Below, one piece after another: positions 19,363-30,969 of a stretch of 58,205 bases of DNA. A program made the position numbers and the translations under genes. The stretch covers positions 1 through 58,205 of the forward strand of contig CAYXBC010000054.1 of the NCBI GenBank assembly GCA_964463255.1, in the 5' to 3' direction. Source of the DNA: CAJBLF01 sp964463255. Lineage in GTDB: Bacteria > Patescibacteriota > Gracilibacteria > Absconditabacterales > Absconditicoccaceae. The notes under the pieces are model-generated. The model saw only the letters and a list, made by a program, of their open reading frames with translations. It had not been told where the DNA came from and did not search any database. Numbering within the stretch: the first letter of the stretch is position 1; each line of letters starts with the position of its first letter.

Positions 19363-20262
19363 ATGGAGCATTCCAAGACAAAATTTTTGATGGGGACAGA
19401 AATAACAATAACGATATTTTGAGAAAAGAATCCCAATCAGGATATCGAAAAGGTATTTGATATCTTCCATAATTTGGAAGAGGAATTTTCTAGATTTAAA
19501 TCAGAATCAAGTCTGAGTAGAGTAAATAGAGAAAGAACAGGAGAACTCTCAGATACTTTCATCGACATACTCAACAAATGCAAAGAGATATATTCAGATA
19601 CCAATCATTATTTCAACCCGCTCATCAACGTAAGACAATTGGGATATAGTAAAGATTTCCATAGCAAAGAGTTTAAGAAAGAAGATACCGAGCTTACAGT
19701 GAACCTAGAACTAGAAAAGATTGAAATCAAAGGGAATAGCGTAAATCTTCAAGAAGGACAGAATCTAGATTTGGGAGGAATAGTCAAATGATACGGTGTA
19801 GACAAAGCTAGAACATATCTAGACGATGTAGGATACAAAAATTATATCGTAGATGCAGGAGGAGATATCTATACCTCAGGGACAAACGAAGAAAGAGGAA
19901 AAATAGTAGTAGGAATCGATAGTCCCTATACCAAAGACCATATTTTTGCCACTATAGACGTAGAAAATATAGCGATAGCAACATCAGGGAACTACAAAAG
20001 AAAGCGGACAATCGAGAACCAAGAATATACGCATATCATTAATCCGATAAATTCAAGCAATAACAACGAGATTATAAGTATAACACTACTAGCCGATACC
20101 TGTTACCTAGCTGACGCTTATGCTACCGCATGTATCGCCATGGGATTACAAAAAACTCTGGAATTTCTCAAAAAAAATCACCTAGAAGGGGTAATTATGT
20201 GTACTGATAAAAAAATATATGCGACAATAGGAATGAAAAAATACAATCTACAATACATCTAA
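19363..20262 (+). CDS. apbE: FAD:protein FMN transferase (ApbE)
   Basis: 299 aa. It covalently attaches FMN to Thr/Ser of exported electron-transfer proteins. Family motifs: MGTEITITIFG at the start, LGGIVKGYGVDKA (from about 137), DAGGDIY, SGNYKRK with THIINPI, and DAYATAC near the end. There is no clear signal peptide, so a cytoplasmic form or a missed longer start is possible. It diverges from the redox gene cluster across 261 bases. No flavinylation target was found in the window. Two UGA-Gly. Confidence 0.9.
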
Positions 20263-20267
20263 TTATT

Positions 20268-22025
20268 TTACTCTCTCGCACTCAATTCAAACCATCTATA
20301 TTCTTTCTGTTCAAGCTGGCGAAGAATAACTCATAAAGCTTCAGACAAAGTTTTGATATCATCATACGGAACATCTTTCTGGTCAAAGATACGGCTAATT
20401 TCGTCTCTCTCTTTTTCCAAAGAAACAATATCTTTGGTCAACTGATCCAATTCACGTTTTTCCATATACGAGAGTTTTTTGGTATGCCCTACATCACCCC
20501 CATCACTCATCTCTTGTTCCTGGTTCATCACCTCTTGTCCCTGAATCCTGGTTCCTAATCACGGAGCCATAGTTCCTTGTTCTTTATAGTCCGAGTATGT
20601 TCACCAGAAATCTTTTACGACACCATTACCTTCAAAAATAAATAAGTGATCAGTAATCTTGTCCATAAAAAATCTATCATGAGAAATAACAATCAGACAA
20701 CCAGTATAACTCATCAAAAAATCTTCGAGAACACCGACAGTCACCAAATCCAAATCATTGGTAGGTTCGTCGAGAATAAGAAAATTTGGACGAGTCTGTA
20801 AAATGGTGAGCATATATAATCTCCTCTTTTCTCAGCCACTGAGATTTTCAGCAAATACATGCTGTTGATTTGGCGGAAAAAGAAATTGTTCAAGAAGATT
20901 GCGATCATGGACGATATCAGATACTCTTTTGTCTTCAGGAAAATGAATCTCTTGTTGTTGGTAATGTCAAAATACAACAGTTTCCCCGGTTTGGATAACT
21001 CATGAGTCTATTGGTTCTTCACCGATAATCATACGGACAAATGTCGACTTACCGACACCGTTCTTGCCGATGATACCGATACGTTCATTATGTTTGAATT
21101 CATGAGAGAAATCAGCGAGGATTTTTTTATCGCCAAAAACCTTTTTGATATGTTTGAGTTTGAGAATTTTACCTCCCAATTGTCTAGATTGCATAGACAA
21201 GGTAAGTTTTGCCTGTTCGTTGAAAACAGTATCTTTCAAGACATCATAACGGTCATTGATAGCATCGAACCTCGTAGATCTGGAATCAGATTTTGTCTGT
21301 CTTCCGCTTGGCGCTCTTCTAATCCAGCTCAATTCTTTCCTATACAACTGTTTGAGTTTGTGGACTTCTATCCTTTCATTCTCTTCACGAATCGCTTTAT
21401 GTTCAAGATAATAAGAGTAATTTCCAGGAAATATGATAATTTTGCCCCTATGTAATTCAAAGATATGAGTACATACCCTCTCGAGGAAATATCTATCATG
21501 TGTCACCATCAATAAAGTTACACGCTGATTTTTGAGATACCGTTCAAGCCGTTCTATCATATCCAAATCCAAATGATTGGTAGGCTCATCGAGAATAAGC
21601 ATTTCCGGATTCCCCATCAATGTTTTAGTCAATGCAACACGTTTCTTTTCTCATCCTGATAAAGATCAGATAACCTGATCAAGATAGGGTTTGATACGAA
21701 GTTTATTGATGGCAATATTCAGCTCTACTTCCTGCTCCCAATGGTGTAATGTATCAAAATCGAATAAGAATTCACGCACAGTCTGAGTATCATCCAAACG
21801 AGTATCCTGGGAAAGGTAGCCGATACGAGTACCCTCTCTTCGTTCAATCGATCCATCACTTACATCAATCTGTTTCATAAGCAGTTTAATTAAGGTGGAT
21901 TTTCCAGCTCCATTTTTGGCGACCAATGCAATTTTCTGTCATCTGGAAATAGTGAAATCGACATGATCCACAAGGATTTTGGAGGTATATGATTTAGCAA
22001 GATTAGTGACTTTGAGATACAACAT
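20268..22025 (-). CDS. ABC-F ATPase (Uup/EttA-like)
   Basis: 585 aa with two ABC domains and no membrane part. Walker A motifs AKNGAGKST and GKNGVGKST, signatures SLSGGEKKR and NLSGGEKRR, Walker B LILDEPTNHLD and LILDEPTNDLD. A P-site-tRNA-interaction-like linker (HKLKQLYRKELSWIRR) and a Uup-type C-terminal coiled coil (EKRELDQLTKDIVSLEKE) are visible. ABC-F proteins act on the ribosome or in DNA repair. UGA-Gly are used in both signatures. Convergent with apbE (6-base gap). Confidence 0.92.
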
Positions 22026-22143
22026 AACTATTAAACAAAGGACAAATATCCGCCTAGGCGGATGACAAATAATTGCCTAATATGGACCAAAAGAATGTAT
22101 GTAATTATCATCAGCAATCTTTCGTCAATTTTTAGTCTATTTT

Positions 22144-22740
22144 TTATTTTTCGGCCATTAATGTTTCAATGTATTCCAATAATTTCTCCTTCCCCCTTTT
22201 GGTAACATTTGACACAGGAAATATCTTGGGCATATGAGTAACAACCGTAGCAAGTTGCTGTTCAAGTAAACGGGTATGGAGACTCAATGACTTCTGCGTA
22301 GCTTTATCTGTTTTGGTCATAACGATATCAAAAGGGATATTTTTTTGATCAAGACTATAGATAAAATCGAGATCAATATGTTGGGGAAGTATATTCCCAT
22401 CGACAAGGACAAAAACCCTTTTGAGTGATTCCCTTCCGATAAAATAATCATGAGTGATACCTATCCGATGCATCCTATTTTTCTTTCAGGTCTTAGCATA
22501 TCCATATCCAGGCAGATCCACAAGATACCATTCTTTGTTCATGAGAAAATATCCTATCAGCTTAGTCTTACCAGGATCGACAGAGACCTTGGAAAGTTTG
22601 CTATGATTGGCAATGGTATTGATAAGTGATGATTTGCCGACATTTGATCTTCCAATCATCGCAAATTCAGGAAGATTTCACTCAGGACATTCACTAAGTT
22701 TTGATGCACTCTTGAGAAAAGTAGCTGTACGAATAAGCAT
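22144..22740 (-). CDS. engB: Ribosome-assembly GTPase EngB (YihA/YsxC)
   Basis: 198 aa. G1 GRSNVGKSSL, G2 Thr within the PGKTK block, G3 DLPGYG, G4 TKTD, G5-like PVSN. Needed for 50S subunit assembly in other bacteria. Several UGA-Gly. It lies 118 bases upstream of the ABC-F gene on the same strand. Between 22741 and 23025 there is nothing more than a 25-codon ORF. Confidence 0.93.
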
Positions 22741-23025
22741 AGGCTAGACGAAAAAATAAAGTATAGAGAGAATATAGAAACGCTTACAAATAAACAGAGA
22801 AAATATAATGAATAAAAAAAATATTTTTATAGATTTGCTCTAGTATATATGCCAGAACTACTTACTCTAGACAAGAGCTTCGTATTTGAGACAATATCAA
22901 AAAAATACGTCCAATCAAACAGATAAAACATATTAAGAAAGAAAAAATGTTCTTATTCTTGAATATCAAAGCTACTTTTGTATACTCACTTCCTGTATTT
23001 TATAAAAAATTTAATGTAATTACAC

Positions 23026-24591
23026 ATGGCTTGAAATCAAAACCCAGTGATACTTCGTTTCGATGACGTATCTTTCGCATACAATGACGGAAAACATCCT
23101 ATCCTCGTAGAGAGCGATTTTTCAATTCGTGAAAATACGAAGATAACCATCATGGGACAAAACGGATCAGGAAAAACAACGATATTTAAGATGATTCTGG
23201 GAGAATTAACTCCACAAAAGGGGAAGATAAATATCGTCCAAGGCAATACTATCGCCGTTGCAAGGCAGGTTATGCAAAAGGATCATCTACCTCTTTCTAT
23301 CAAAGAATTTTTTCAGACGGCATTTGCAGAAAAGGATTATCAGATAGATAGAAAAATAGATGAAGTACTCAAAGCGGTCAATTTTAATGCACCGATGAAT
23401 AAACCCATAAAAGAATTCTCCGGATGACAACAAGCGAGACTTTTGCTGGCCTACGCATTAATACAACATCCTGACATTCTTCTGCTTGACGAACCAACGA
23501 ACAATCTTGATGACGTAGGAATTGGAGATCTAATAACATTTTTGATGTCCTACGACAAGACCGTAGTTGTCATTAGCCATGACGCAGACTTTTTAAATCT
23601 CTTTACGGATGGGGTCTTGTATCTCAATAGATGAACATGTAAAGTCGAACAATATCGATGAGATTATTACGATGTAGTAGAACAGATAGCAGCTCAGATA
23701 GAAAAAGATCAGATGGCGAATGCGAGAGCCGAGAAAAAAATAGCCGACGCAAAAGATAAAATCAACTTCTTCTCCAATAAATGAGGTAAAATGCGTAAAT
23801 TAGCAAGCAAGATGAGAGACGAAGTAGAAGAAGCAGAAGATAATAAAGTAGAAGTAAGAAAAGATGATAAGACTATCACGGCTTTTACAATCCCATTTGA
23901 AAATTATGTAGGCCCCATAGTGACGATAAATAAAATAGGACTTATGAATGCCACCCATGAAGTAGTAATATGCAAATATCCATTAGTCATCAAAAAATAC
24001 GAAAGATATATGTTTGTAGGACCAAATGGTATCGGAAAATCTACACTGCTCAAAAGACTGATGATGATTCATCAACACAAAGAAAATATTATGAAAGAAT
24101 ACAACGCACTACTCAAAGACAAAAACAAAGACGGTATGATCAAAGAACCAGATACAAGACATCCAGAAGAAGAAATAGCAATGATCCACAATAAAGTAAA
24201 AGTAGGATATTATAGCCAAGATTTTGATGCTTTGGACATGAACAAAACCGTTCGAGATACTTTAGAAGAAGTAGCTGAAGAAACAAGCGACCAAGATATC
24301 TATCGTGTAGCAGCTCAGTTTCTTCTTACCAAAAATTTATTACAAAACACCGTTGGATCACTTTCTGAATGACAAAAATGACTCCTCTGCTACGCAAGAT
24401 TTGTACTCCAAAAACCGCATCTCCTTATACTCGACGAACCAACAAACCATATAAATTTCCGTCATCTTCCTGTTATCGCTCAATCACTCAATACATACGA
24501 ATGAGCAATGATTATGGTCAGCCATGACAAAGGATTTACCGATCAATTAGAAAATCTCCATGTAATCGATTTAGGAAAAATATTGAAATAG
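23026..24591 (+). CDS. Second ABC-F ATPase
   Basis: 521 aa from ATG 23026 (MAGNQNPVILRFDDVSF; Gly3 is UGA). Two ABC domains: Walker A GQNGSGKTT and GPNGIGKST, signatures EFSGGQQAR and SLSEGQKG, Walker B LLLDEPTNNLDD and LILDEPTNHI. The second signature has Glu in place of the first Gly. The linker is charged (KINFFSNKGGKMRKLASK). No membrane part. A distinct subfamily from the ABC-F gene at 20268, and divergent from engB. Translation-related role inferred from family. Confidence 0.9.
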
Positions 24592-24620
24592 TTTTTTTAT
24601 AAAAAAAACCAGTATATAAG

Positions 24621-24644
24621 GGCGAATAGTATTCGCCTTTTTTT
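24621..24644. terminator. Terminator between ABC-F and helicase genes
   Basis: Stem GGCGAAT / ATTCGCC with a 3-nt loop and TTTTTTT, between convergent genes. Confidence 0.9.
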
Positions 24645-24651
24645 ATATTAT

Positions 24652-26127
24652 TTACCTATGTCTAGGTTTACCAACTCCTCTAAATGATCCTTGTGATGAA
24701 GATGGCCTTGTATCACTCCTCGTTGCCCTACCATCAGGACGTTTTCATTTATATCCACCAGTTGACGGTCTATCGTTTGACCTACTTGCTGTTGCGGGCC
24801 TGCGTTCACCTGCACCGGACGAAGCTCCAGTGTGTTGTTTATGATTGGGATTACTACGATAATTATTTTCTGTCCTCATAGCCTTTTGTTCATCAGAAGG
24901 ATATATCTTACTATAGGTCTTCGTGAAACTTTGACGTTTGGGTGCTTGTGGCCTTTTCCCTCATTTTTTATCGGTAGATCTATCCAAACGAAGGTTGCCA
25001 TATGATCACATTTTATCTTGTTGGACAAGATGCTCTGATGGTTGTATTCTGATTTTATGTACTTTCTCTATTTCTCTAAGTAATGGGGCTTCCAAAGGTG
25101 AAACCAACATAATAGCCTTTCCACTCGCTCAAGCTCTTCCCGTCCTTCCAATCCTATGGATATAACTTTTGGGATCAGCAGGCACATCGAAATTGATAAC
25201 AAGTCAGACATTTTCCATATTAAGGCCCCTAGCAGCTACATCTGTCGTAACCAATATTTGCGTTTCTCATGTTTTGAATGCATTGAGGGTAGATTGTCTC
25301 TTTCCTTGAGCCATATCTCAGTTCAATACACCGGCTTTGAATCCATCTCAGATCAAAATTTGATGAATAGTTTTGGTATTTCTTTTGGTATGCGTAAAAA
25401 TAAGGACCTTATCTTTTGAATGAGCATTAATGAGTTTGATAACATTATAGAGCTTTTGTTCATGCTCTATAGGGAGGTATCTATGATGAATTTTATCTAC
25501 TGTCACTCCTTCACCTATCTTGATAAATTCATAGGTAGAGATATGATCTTTGATGATAGCTTTCATCTCATCATTCATAGTCGCAGAAAAGGTATACGTC
25601 TGTTTAACATTCCTAAGTTGAGCCCAGATTTTTTTGATATCACGGACAAATCACATATCTAGCATCCTATCGACTTCATCCAGGATGAAATATTCAGCGA
25701 CACTGATATTGATGACTTTCTGATTCATAAAATCCATCAATCTTCCTGGTGTTGCAATAACAATTGCGGGATTTTTTTTAAGGATATTCTTTTGAATAAG
25801 CGGACTTGCTCATCCATAGAGACAAGCGAAAGTTACCCCATAAAACTTAGTAAGATTTCTTATTTCCTCACCTATTTGGACAACAAGTTCTCTCGTAGGA
25901 GCAAGAATCAGTGCTTGTAATGTCTTCTTATTCGTATCAATCTTATTGAGGACAGGAAGAAGAAAAGCAGCAGTTTTACCAGTTCATGTCTGAGATTGTC
26001 AAACAATATTCTTTCCACTCAAAGCTATTTTCATAACCTGCTCCTGGATAGGCGTAACTTCCTTATAGCCCATACTTTCCAAAGATCTTAATAATCAATT
26101 TTTTAATCAAAGTTCACTAAATAGCAT
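24652..26127 (-). CDS. DEAD-box RNA helicase
   Basis: 491 aa. Motifs: SQTGTGKT (I), PTRELVVQ (Ia), TPGRLMDF (Ib), DEVDRML (II, DEVD in place of DEAD), FSATM (III), HRIGRTGRAG (VI). The C-terminal 110 residues are basic and Ser/Gly/Arg-rich (RRPATASRSNDRPS), as in cold-adapted RhlE-type helicases. Unwinds structured RNA in ribosome assembly or decay. About twelve UGA-Gly. Confidence 0.93.
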
Positions 26128-26295
26128 AGTACATTTTTTATATCTAAAAAATTATATTTCATTGCAAGTAATGGTAATGCTTTGTCTACGAATGTCAAGC
26201 ATTGCTTATAAAAGGATCTATCAAAAACTATCATTGATTTGACCAAATGTTTTGGTATAGTACTGCAAACAGTGATTTATCCTACAAGAAGACTA

Positions 26296-26835
26296 ATGGT
26301 ACTACAGTTCTTGATACTATGACTAGTGATATTTTTGGCACCACTCTTACCGCCTATTTTGAGTCCTTTAGGATTTGCAATGACTGGTGTATTGGTTGCA
26401 CAAAAAGCCAATCCACGGATAGTATCGATGTTTACGGTAGGAATGACAACGGTGACAGCAATCATCATTCGGAAAATGCAGAATCATATCATTGAAAAAC
26501 TCACCATCCAGGAAAAGATAGAAGGAAATAGTTTATTCATCCGTATAGTAAACAGAGTCAATAAATATTTCAAAAATCAAGAAAAGATAGGAACGATATC
26601 ATTGAAACGAGAAAAACAGCTAGAGACAAAAACAGGAAGGATAGCGACCTTCCTTTTCGCGATATTTTGTTATCTTCCGATATTGCCAGATATCGTAGGC
26701 ACGAGACTCTTATATAAAAAGATCAAATTTCCCTATTTTATAATGGCGGTTATCATAGGTAAAAGCATCTCGCATATCCCATTCATATTTGTCGGAAAAA
26801 CAATCGTGCAACTCCTAAGTACACGATTAGCGTAA
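26296..26835 (+). CDS. Small membrane protein, paralog A
   Basis: 179 aa from ATG 26296. Hydrophobic ends (LILGLVIFLAPLLPPILSP and IATFLFAIFCYLPILPDIVG, then FPYFIMAVIIGKSISHIPFIF) around a charged middle (EKIEGNSLFIRIVNRVNKYF). It has the same plan and matching motifs as the gene at 28300 (PDIVG-R-L--FP-F--A-IIGK), so they are paralogs. Resembles small VTT-type or DUF-type membrane proteins, but I cannot name it. The ORF is open upstream; this ATG matches the paralog's start. Confidence 0.7.
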
Positions 26836-26908
26836 TGCCTGTTTATCTTGCTATAAAGCAAGAATTAGATATAGATTACGTCTAATACATTTACCCGATA
26901 TCATCTTC

Positions 26909-28267
26909 ATGAAAGATACCGATAAGATAATCAACAAGACTGTTGATATCATAAAAAAATATTATGAACATTCGGAAAAAAAACCTGTCCTCAAATATAG
27001 AGCACCGAAGGAATTAAAGAAAGATATCGGGCTCACTATCGAGAAAAAAGGCATGAATATAGACAAGCTTTTTGGTGAAATAGAGAAAATAGCGCTCAAT
27101 AGCCCAAAGACCAATAGTAAATGATTTTTTAATCTCCTCGTAGGGTGAGAAATCCTGCCAGCAGTGATGGCTGAAATGTTGACAGCAGTATTGAACAATA
27201 CGATGCATACCTACAAATCAGCAGGGATACATATTTTGATTGAACAGGAAGTAATACATTTCCTACTCAACAAGGTTGGATATAAACAAGGCGACGGAAT
27301 ATTCGCTCCAGGATGATCACTGACCAATATGATAGCGCTCGTACTCGCAAGAAACGAGAAATATTCTTCAATCAAGAAATCAGGGATACGTGGAAAAAAA
27401 TTAGTCGGATATACCTCGGATCAAGCGCACTACTCTACAGAGAAATTCATTAGTGTGACGGGACTCGGGAAGGATGCAATAAGAATCATCCCTACAGATA
27501 ATAAAGGGAAAATGGATACAAAAGCGCTGGAAAAAAATATTATAACTGACCTTCATAACGGATATATTCCATTTTATGTAAATGCAACGGCATGAACGAC
27601 AGTACTCGGGGCTTTTGACCCTATAGAAAAAATAGCGAAAATCGCCAAGAGATATAAATTATGGTTCCATGTGGATGCAGCATTAGGAGGTTGAGCATTA
27701 CTCAGCAAAAAGCATAAACATTTGCTAAAAGGAATAACGAACAGCGATTCTGTATCATGGAGCCTACACAAGATGATGAATGTCCCACTCTTGGCTGCAG
27801 TCCTATTAGTGAAAGATCCAGATATTCTCTATGAAAATTTCCATGAAAATGCTGATTATCTTTTTCAGATGGATGAAAAATCACTTAATCCGGGAAACAA
27901 GTCCATCCAATGTGGCAGAAGAAACGATGCATTCAAGGTGTGGACAGCATTGAAATATCTATGAGAGGACGGATATGAAAAAAGAATCAATGCAGAATTC
28001 GACAACGCAAAATATGCGGTATCATTGATCAAAAAAGATAAAAATCTAACACTTGTCTTAGACCCTGAATGCATTAATGTCTGCTTCCAGGTACAAGGGA
28101 AGCCTGCAAACAAAATCTGTGAAGCATTAGACAAACAAGGACTTATCAAAGTAAGTTATGGCAAATGGAGATGACAAGAATTTATCAGATTGATGACCGT
28201 CAATGCAGATATGACGAAGAAAGATATCGACAATTTTTTTAAACAGGTCAAATCAGTAAAGATATAA
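26909..28267 (+). CDS. PLP-dependent group II decarboxylase
   Basis: 452 aa, fold-type I. Sequence marks of glutamate, cysteine-sulfinate or aromatic-amino-acid decarboxylases: GGSLTNMIAL, TSDQAHYS, NATAGTTVLGAFDPI, FHVDAALGGG (PLP-binding Asp), and SWSLHKMMNVPL with Lys288 as Schiff-base lysine. It removes CO2 from an L-amino acid; the substrate cannot be read from sequence. Eight UGA-Gly. It sits between two paralogous membrane proteins and before an ATP-grasp enzyme, suggesting a small pathway. Confidence 0.88.
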
Positions 28268-28299
28268 CAAATATATTTTACATGTAAATACTAGATAAT

Positions 28300-28833
28300 A
28301 TGTTGCTAAGACATATACTCATATCAGTAGTAGTATTCATCTCACCGGTATTCCCTCCGGCAATAATTCCTATAGCATATACACTGATAGGTATTAGATT
28401 GGTACAATGAGCAGGTCCTATAGCGATGTCATTTGGAACCGTAATCCCTGCAGCAGCGAGTAGCATCATAATACGATTACTCTACGGATACATGCATAGA
28501 TGGATACTAGCATTCAAAGCAAAAAGGGATAATAAAGATCGAATCTCTCGTTTGGAAAATAAGTTTGCGACATATATAGAAAATAGAAAGAAATTAAATA
28601 AGCTCAACAACAAATTAACTGGATACTTAGAGACAAAAAACAGCAAACTAGTATTATTCTTGCTTACGATAGTAGCGATAGATTCAGCAATTCCTGATAT
28701 CGTAGCAATAGGTATCATACGCAAAAGACTACCATTCCCCTTATTTGTCATCGCTGCAATTATCGGAAAAGCAACCGTATACCTTCCCGTAATCTGGTGA
28801 GCGAAACGAATTTTAAATATATTCTGAAATTAA
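28300..28833 (+). CDS. Small membrane protein, paralog B
   Basis: 177 aa. Starts LLRHILISVVVFISPVFPP; charged middle (AKRDNKDRISRLENKF); C-terminal helices VLFLLTIVAIDSAIPDIVA and FPLFVIAAIIGKATVYLPV. Shares PDIVAIGIIRKRLPFPLF with paralog A's PDIVGTRLLYKKIKFPYF. It overlaps nothing; the ATP-grasp gene begins 4 bases later, so the cluster is tightly packed. Function unknown. Confidence 0.7.
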
Positions 28834-28837
28834 CATC

Positions 28838-29857
28838 ATGATAAAAAATATAGGTCTTCGAATAGGAAAATACAAAAGATGGGAATTTCGACCAGGATAT
28901 ATTTTTGATATTCCAGTCTATATATATTTCTTGTATCTTGCAAGCAGAGCCAGACATCTCTGTTTTTTTTCCAACGTCAATCCAGCAATGATAGCAAGCT
29001 GATTTGTATGATACGGCAAACATGAAGATATGGATAAATTTGATGAAAAACTACTACCAATAAGCATATTCGTCAAAGAATGAGAAGAGAGTAATTATGT
29101 CGAGAAAAAAATGGAAGACAAAAAAATAGTGTATCCATGTATAGCAAAACCCACATTAGGAAGGACATGAAGAGATGTTGAAAAAATACACGATAGCAAA
29201 GAATTGAAAATGTATCTGAAACGCATGCACGAAGATATCCTGGTTCAAGAATTCATAGCATATCCATTGGAATTTTGAATATTCTATTATTGCATACCAG
29301 GAGAAAATAAAGGACATATTTCATGAATCGTAGAAAAAAAATTTATGTTTCTGCATGGGAATGGGAAGAATACCTTTGAAGAATTAATATACCATCATCC
29401 AAGAGCGAAATATTACTATCACCAATTCAAAAAGGAATATAAAGGAAGACGATGAGATATCTTAGCCGATGGAGAAGAAATTCAGCTCAATTATATAGGA
29501 AATCATTGCAGAGGTTCGGTATTTTATGATGTTTCGAATATCATCACGCCACAACTAGAGAAAACAATCGACACTATCAGCAAAAAAATCGATGGATTTT
29601 ATTTCGGCCGTTATGATATCAAAGCAAAAAGCAGAGAAGCAATGGAACAATGAGATTTTAAGATTATAGAACTCAATGGAATGGGATCACTCCCAACACA
29701 TATTTATGATCCATGATATGGCATACGAAAAGCATACAGAACATTATTTGCTCACCGAAAAATAGCATATCACATATCCAAAGAGAACAAGAGAAGATGA
29801 TATGCATTCATGTCACTAAAAGAGATACTCAGAAGCATCAATACCTATGGTATATAA
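28838..29857 (+). CDS. ATP-grasp family enzyme, D-Ala-D-Ala-ligase-like
   Basis: 339 aa. ATP-grasp features: YPCIAKPTLGRTGRDV (nucleotide-binding Lys and Gly loop), ILVQEFIAYPLEFG, FYFGRYDIKAKS and IIELNGMGS, the last two forming the metal site. There are fifteen or so UGA-Gly. ATP-grasp enzymes join a carboxylate to an amine or thiol through an acyl phosphate. Next to an amino-acid decarboxylase, a ligase using the resulting amine is a possible reading, which is inference. Confidence 0.8.
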
Positions 29858-29882
29858 GATATTTTAGACCTAAAAAATAGGC

Positions 29883-30914
29883 ATGAAAGATTTTAGAAGT
29901 TCAATAATTTTTACCCTCATAGCTATCATTGTGGCATTTTTTCTCTGAGCAGGGAAAATCATGGATATAGGAAGTGGGCTTCAGACAATATTCATAGTAA
30001 TCATCCTATGAATCTTAGAAATTTCATTATCATTCGACAATGCCGTCGTAAACGCGACAGTTTTGAAGAAAATGGACGAGAAACGACAACATAGATTCCT
30101 GACGTGGGGAATCGCAATAGCAGTTTTTGGAATGAGAATATTCTTCCCATTGATAATCGTAGCTATTGTCGGAGGAATAAATCCAATAGCAGCGCTGAAT
30201 CTAGCAATATTTGATCCAAATACCTATGCAGCGATACTCACTGGTTCACATATTACTATCGCTGGGTTTGGATGAACGTTCTTGCTCTTGGTAGCACTGA
30301 ATTTCTTTCTCGATGCAGAGAAAGAGACGCATCGATTAGGATACATAGAAAAATATTTACAAAAAATGTGAGCACTAAAATCTATGGAGATCATACTTAC
30401 CATGATAATCGTTTATATCATAGGAAGTTTTCTTCCAGCAGCAGAACATCTCTCATTTCTCGTAGCAAGTATGCGATGAATCATTGTATTTGTACTCATG
30501 GAATGACTCACCACACTATTGCAAACATCAAAATGAGGAATCACCAATATACATAAAGTATGATTATCATTGTTTTTATATCTAGAAGTATTGGACGCAA
30601 GTTTCTCTTTCGACGGAGTAATCGGAGCTTTTGCATTAAGCAAGAATATTTTCATCATAGCATTAGGACTAGGAATAGGAGCCATGTTCGTAAGAAGTCT
30701 GACCATAATGCTCGTAAAAAAATGAACACTAGCAAAATACAAATACCTAGAACATGGAGCATTTTGGGCTATATTTGCCCTAGCATCCATCATGTTTTTG
30801 GGAACACTATTTCATATCTCAGAAACGATTACTGGTATATTTTGAGCAGTATGTATATGATTAGCATTACGAAGTTCTATAAGAGAAAACAAAAAAACAA
30901 TTAAAAGCGAATAG
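29883..30914 (+). CDS. DUF475 / TerC-like integral membrane protein
   Basis: 343 aa with about nine helices. Key blocks: GILEISLSFDNAVVNATVLKKM, LTWGIAIAVFGMRIFFPL, and EVLDASFSFDGVIGAFALS. The paired acidic [SF]FD motifs inside helices are typical of TerC/DUF475 transporters, linked elsewhere to manganese or other metal export. Eight UGA-Gly. Follows the ATP-grasp gene by 25 bases. Confidence 0.85.
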
Positions 30915-30969
30915 TTGAAAAAAAAATCAAAATAAGTAGATTTGATACGAAATTTTAATCAATTAATTC

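Noticed and set aside
22849..22926. 25-codon ORF between engB and the second ABC-F gene
   Set aside because: Too short to support, and no structural or conserved feature visible.
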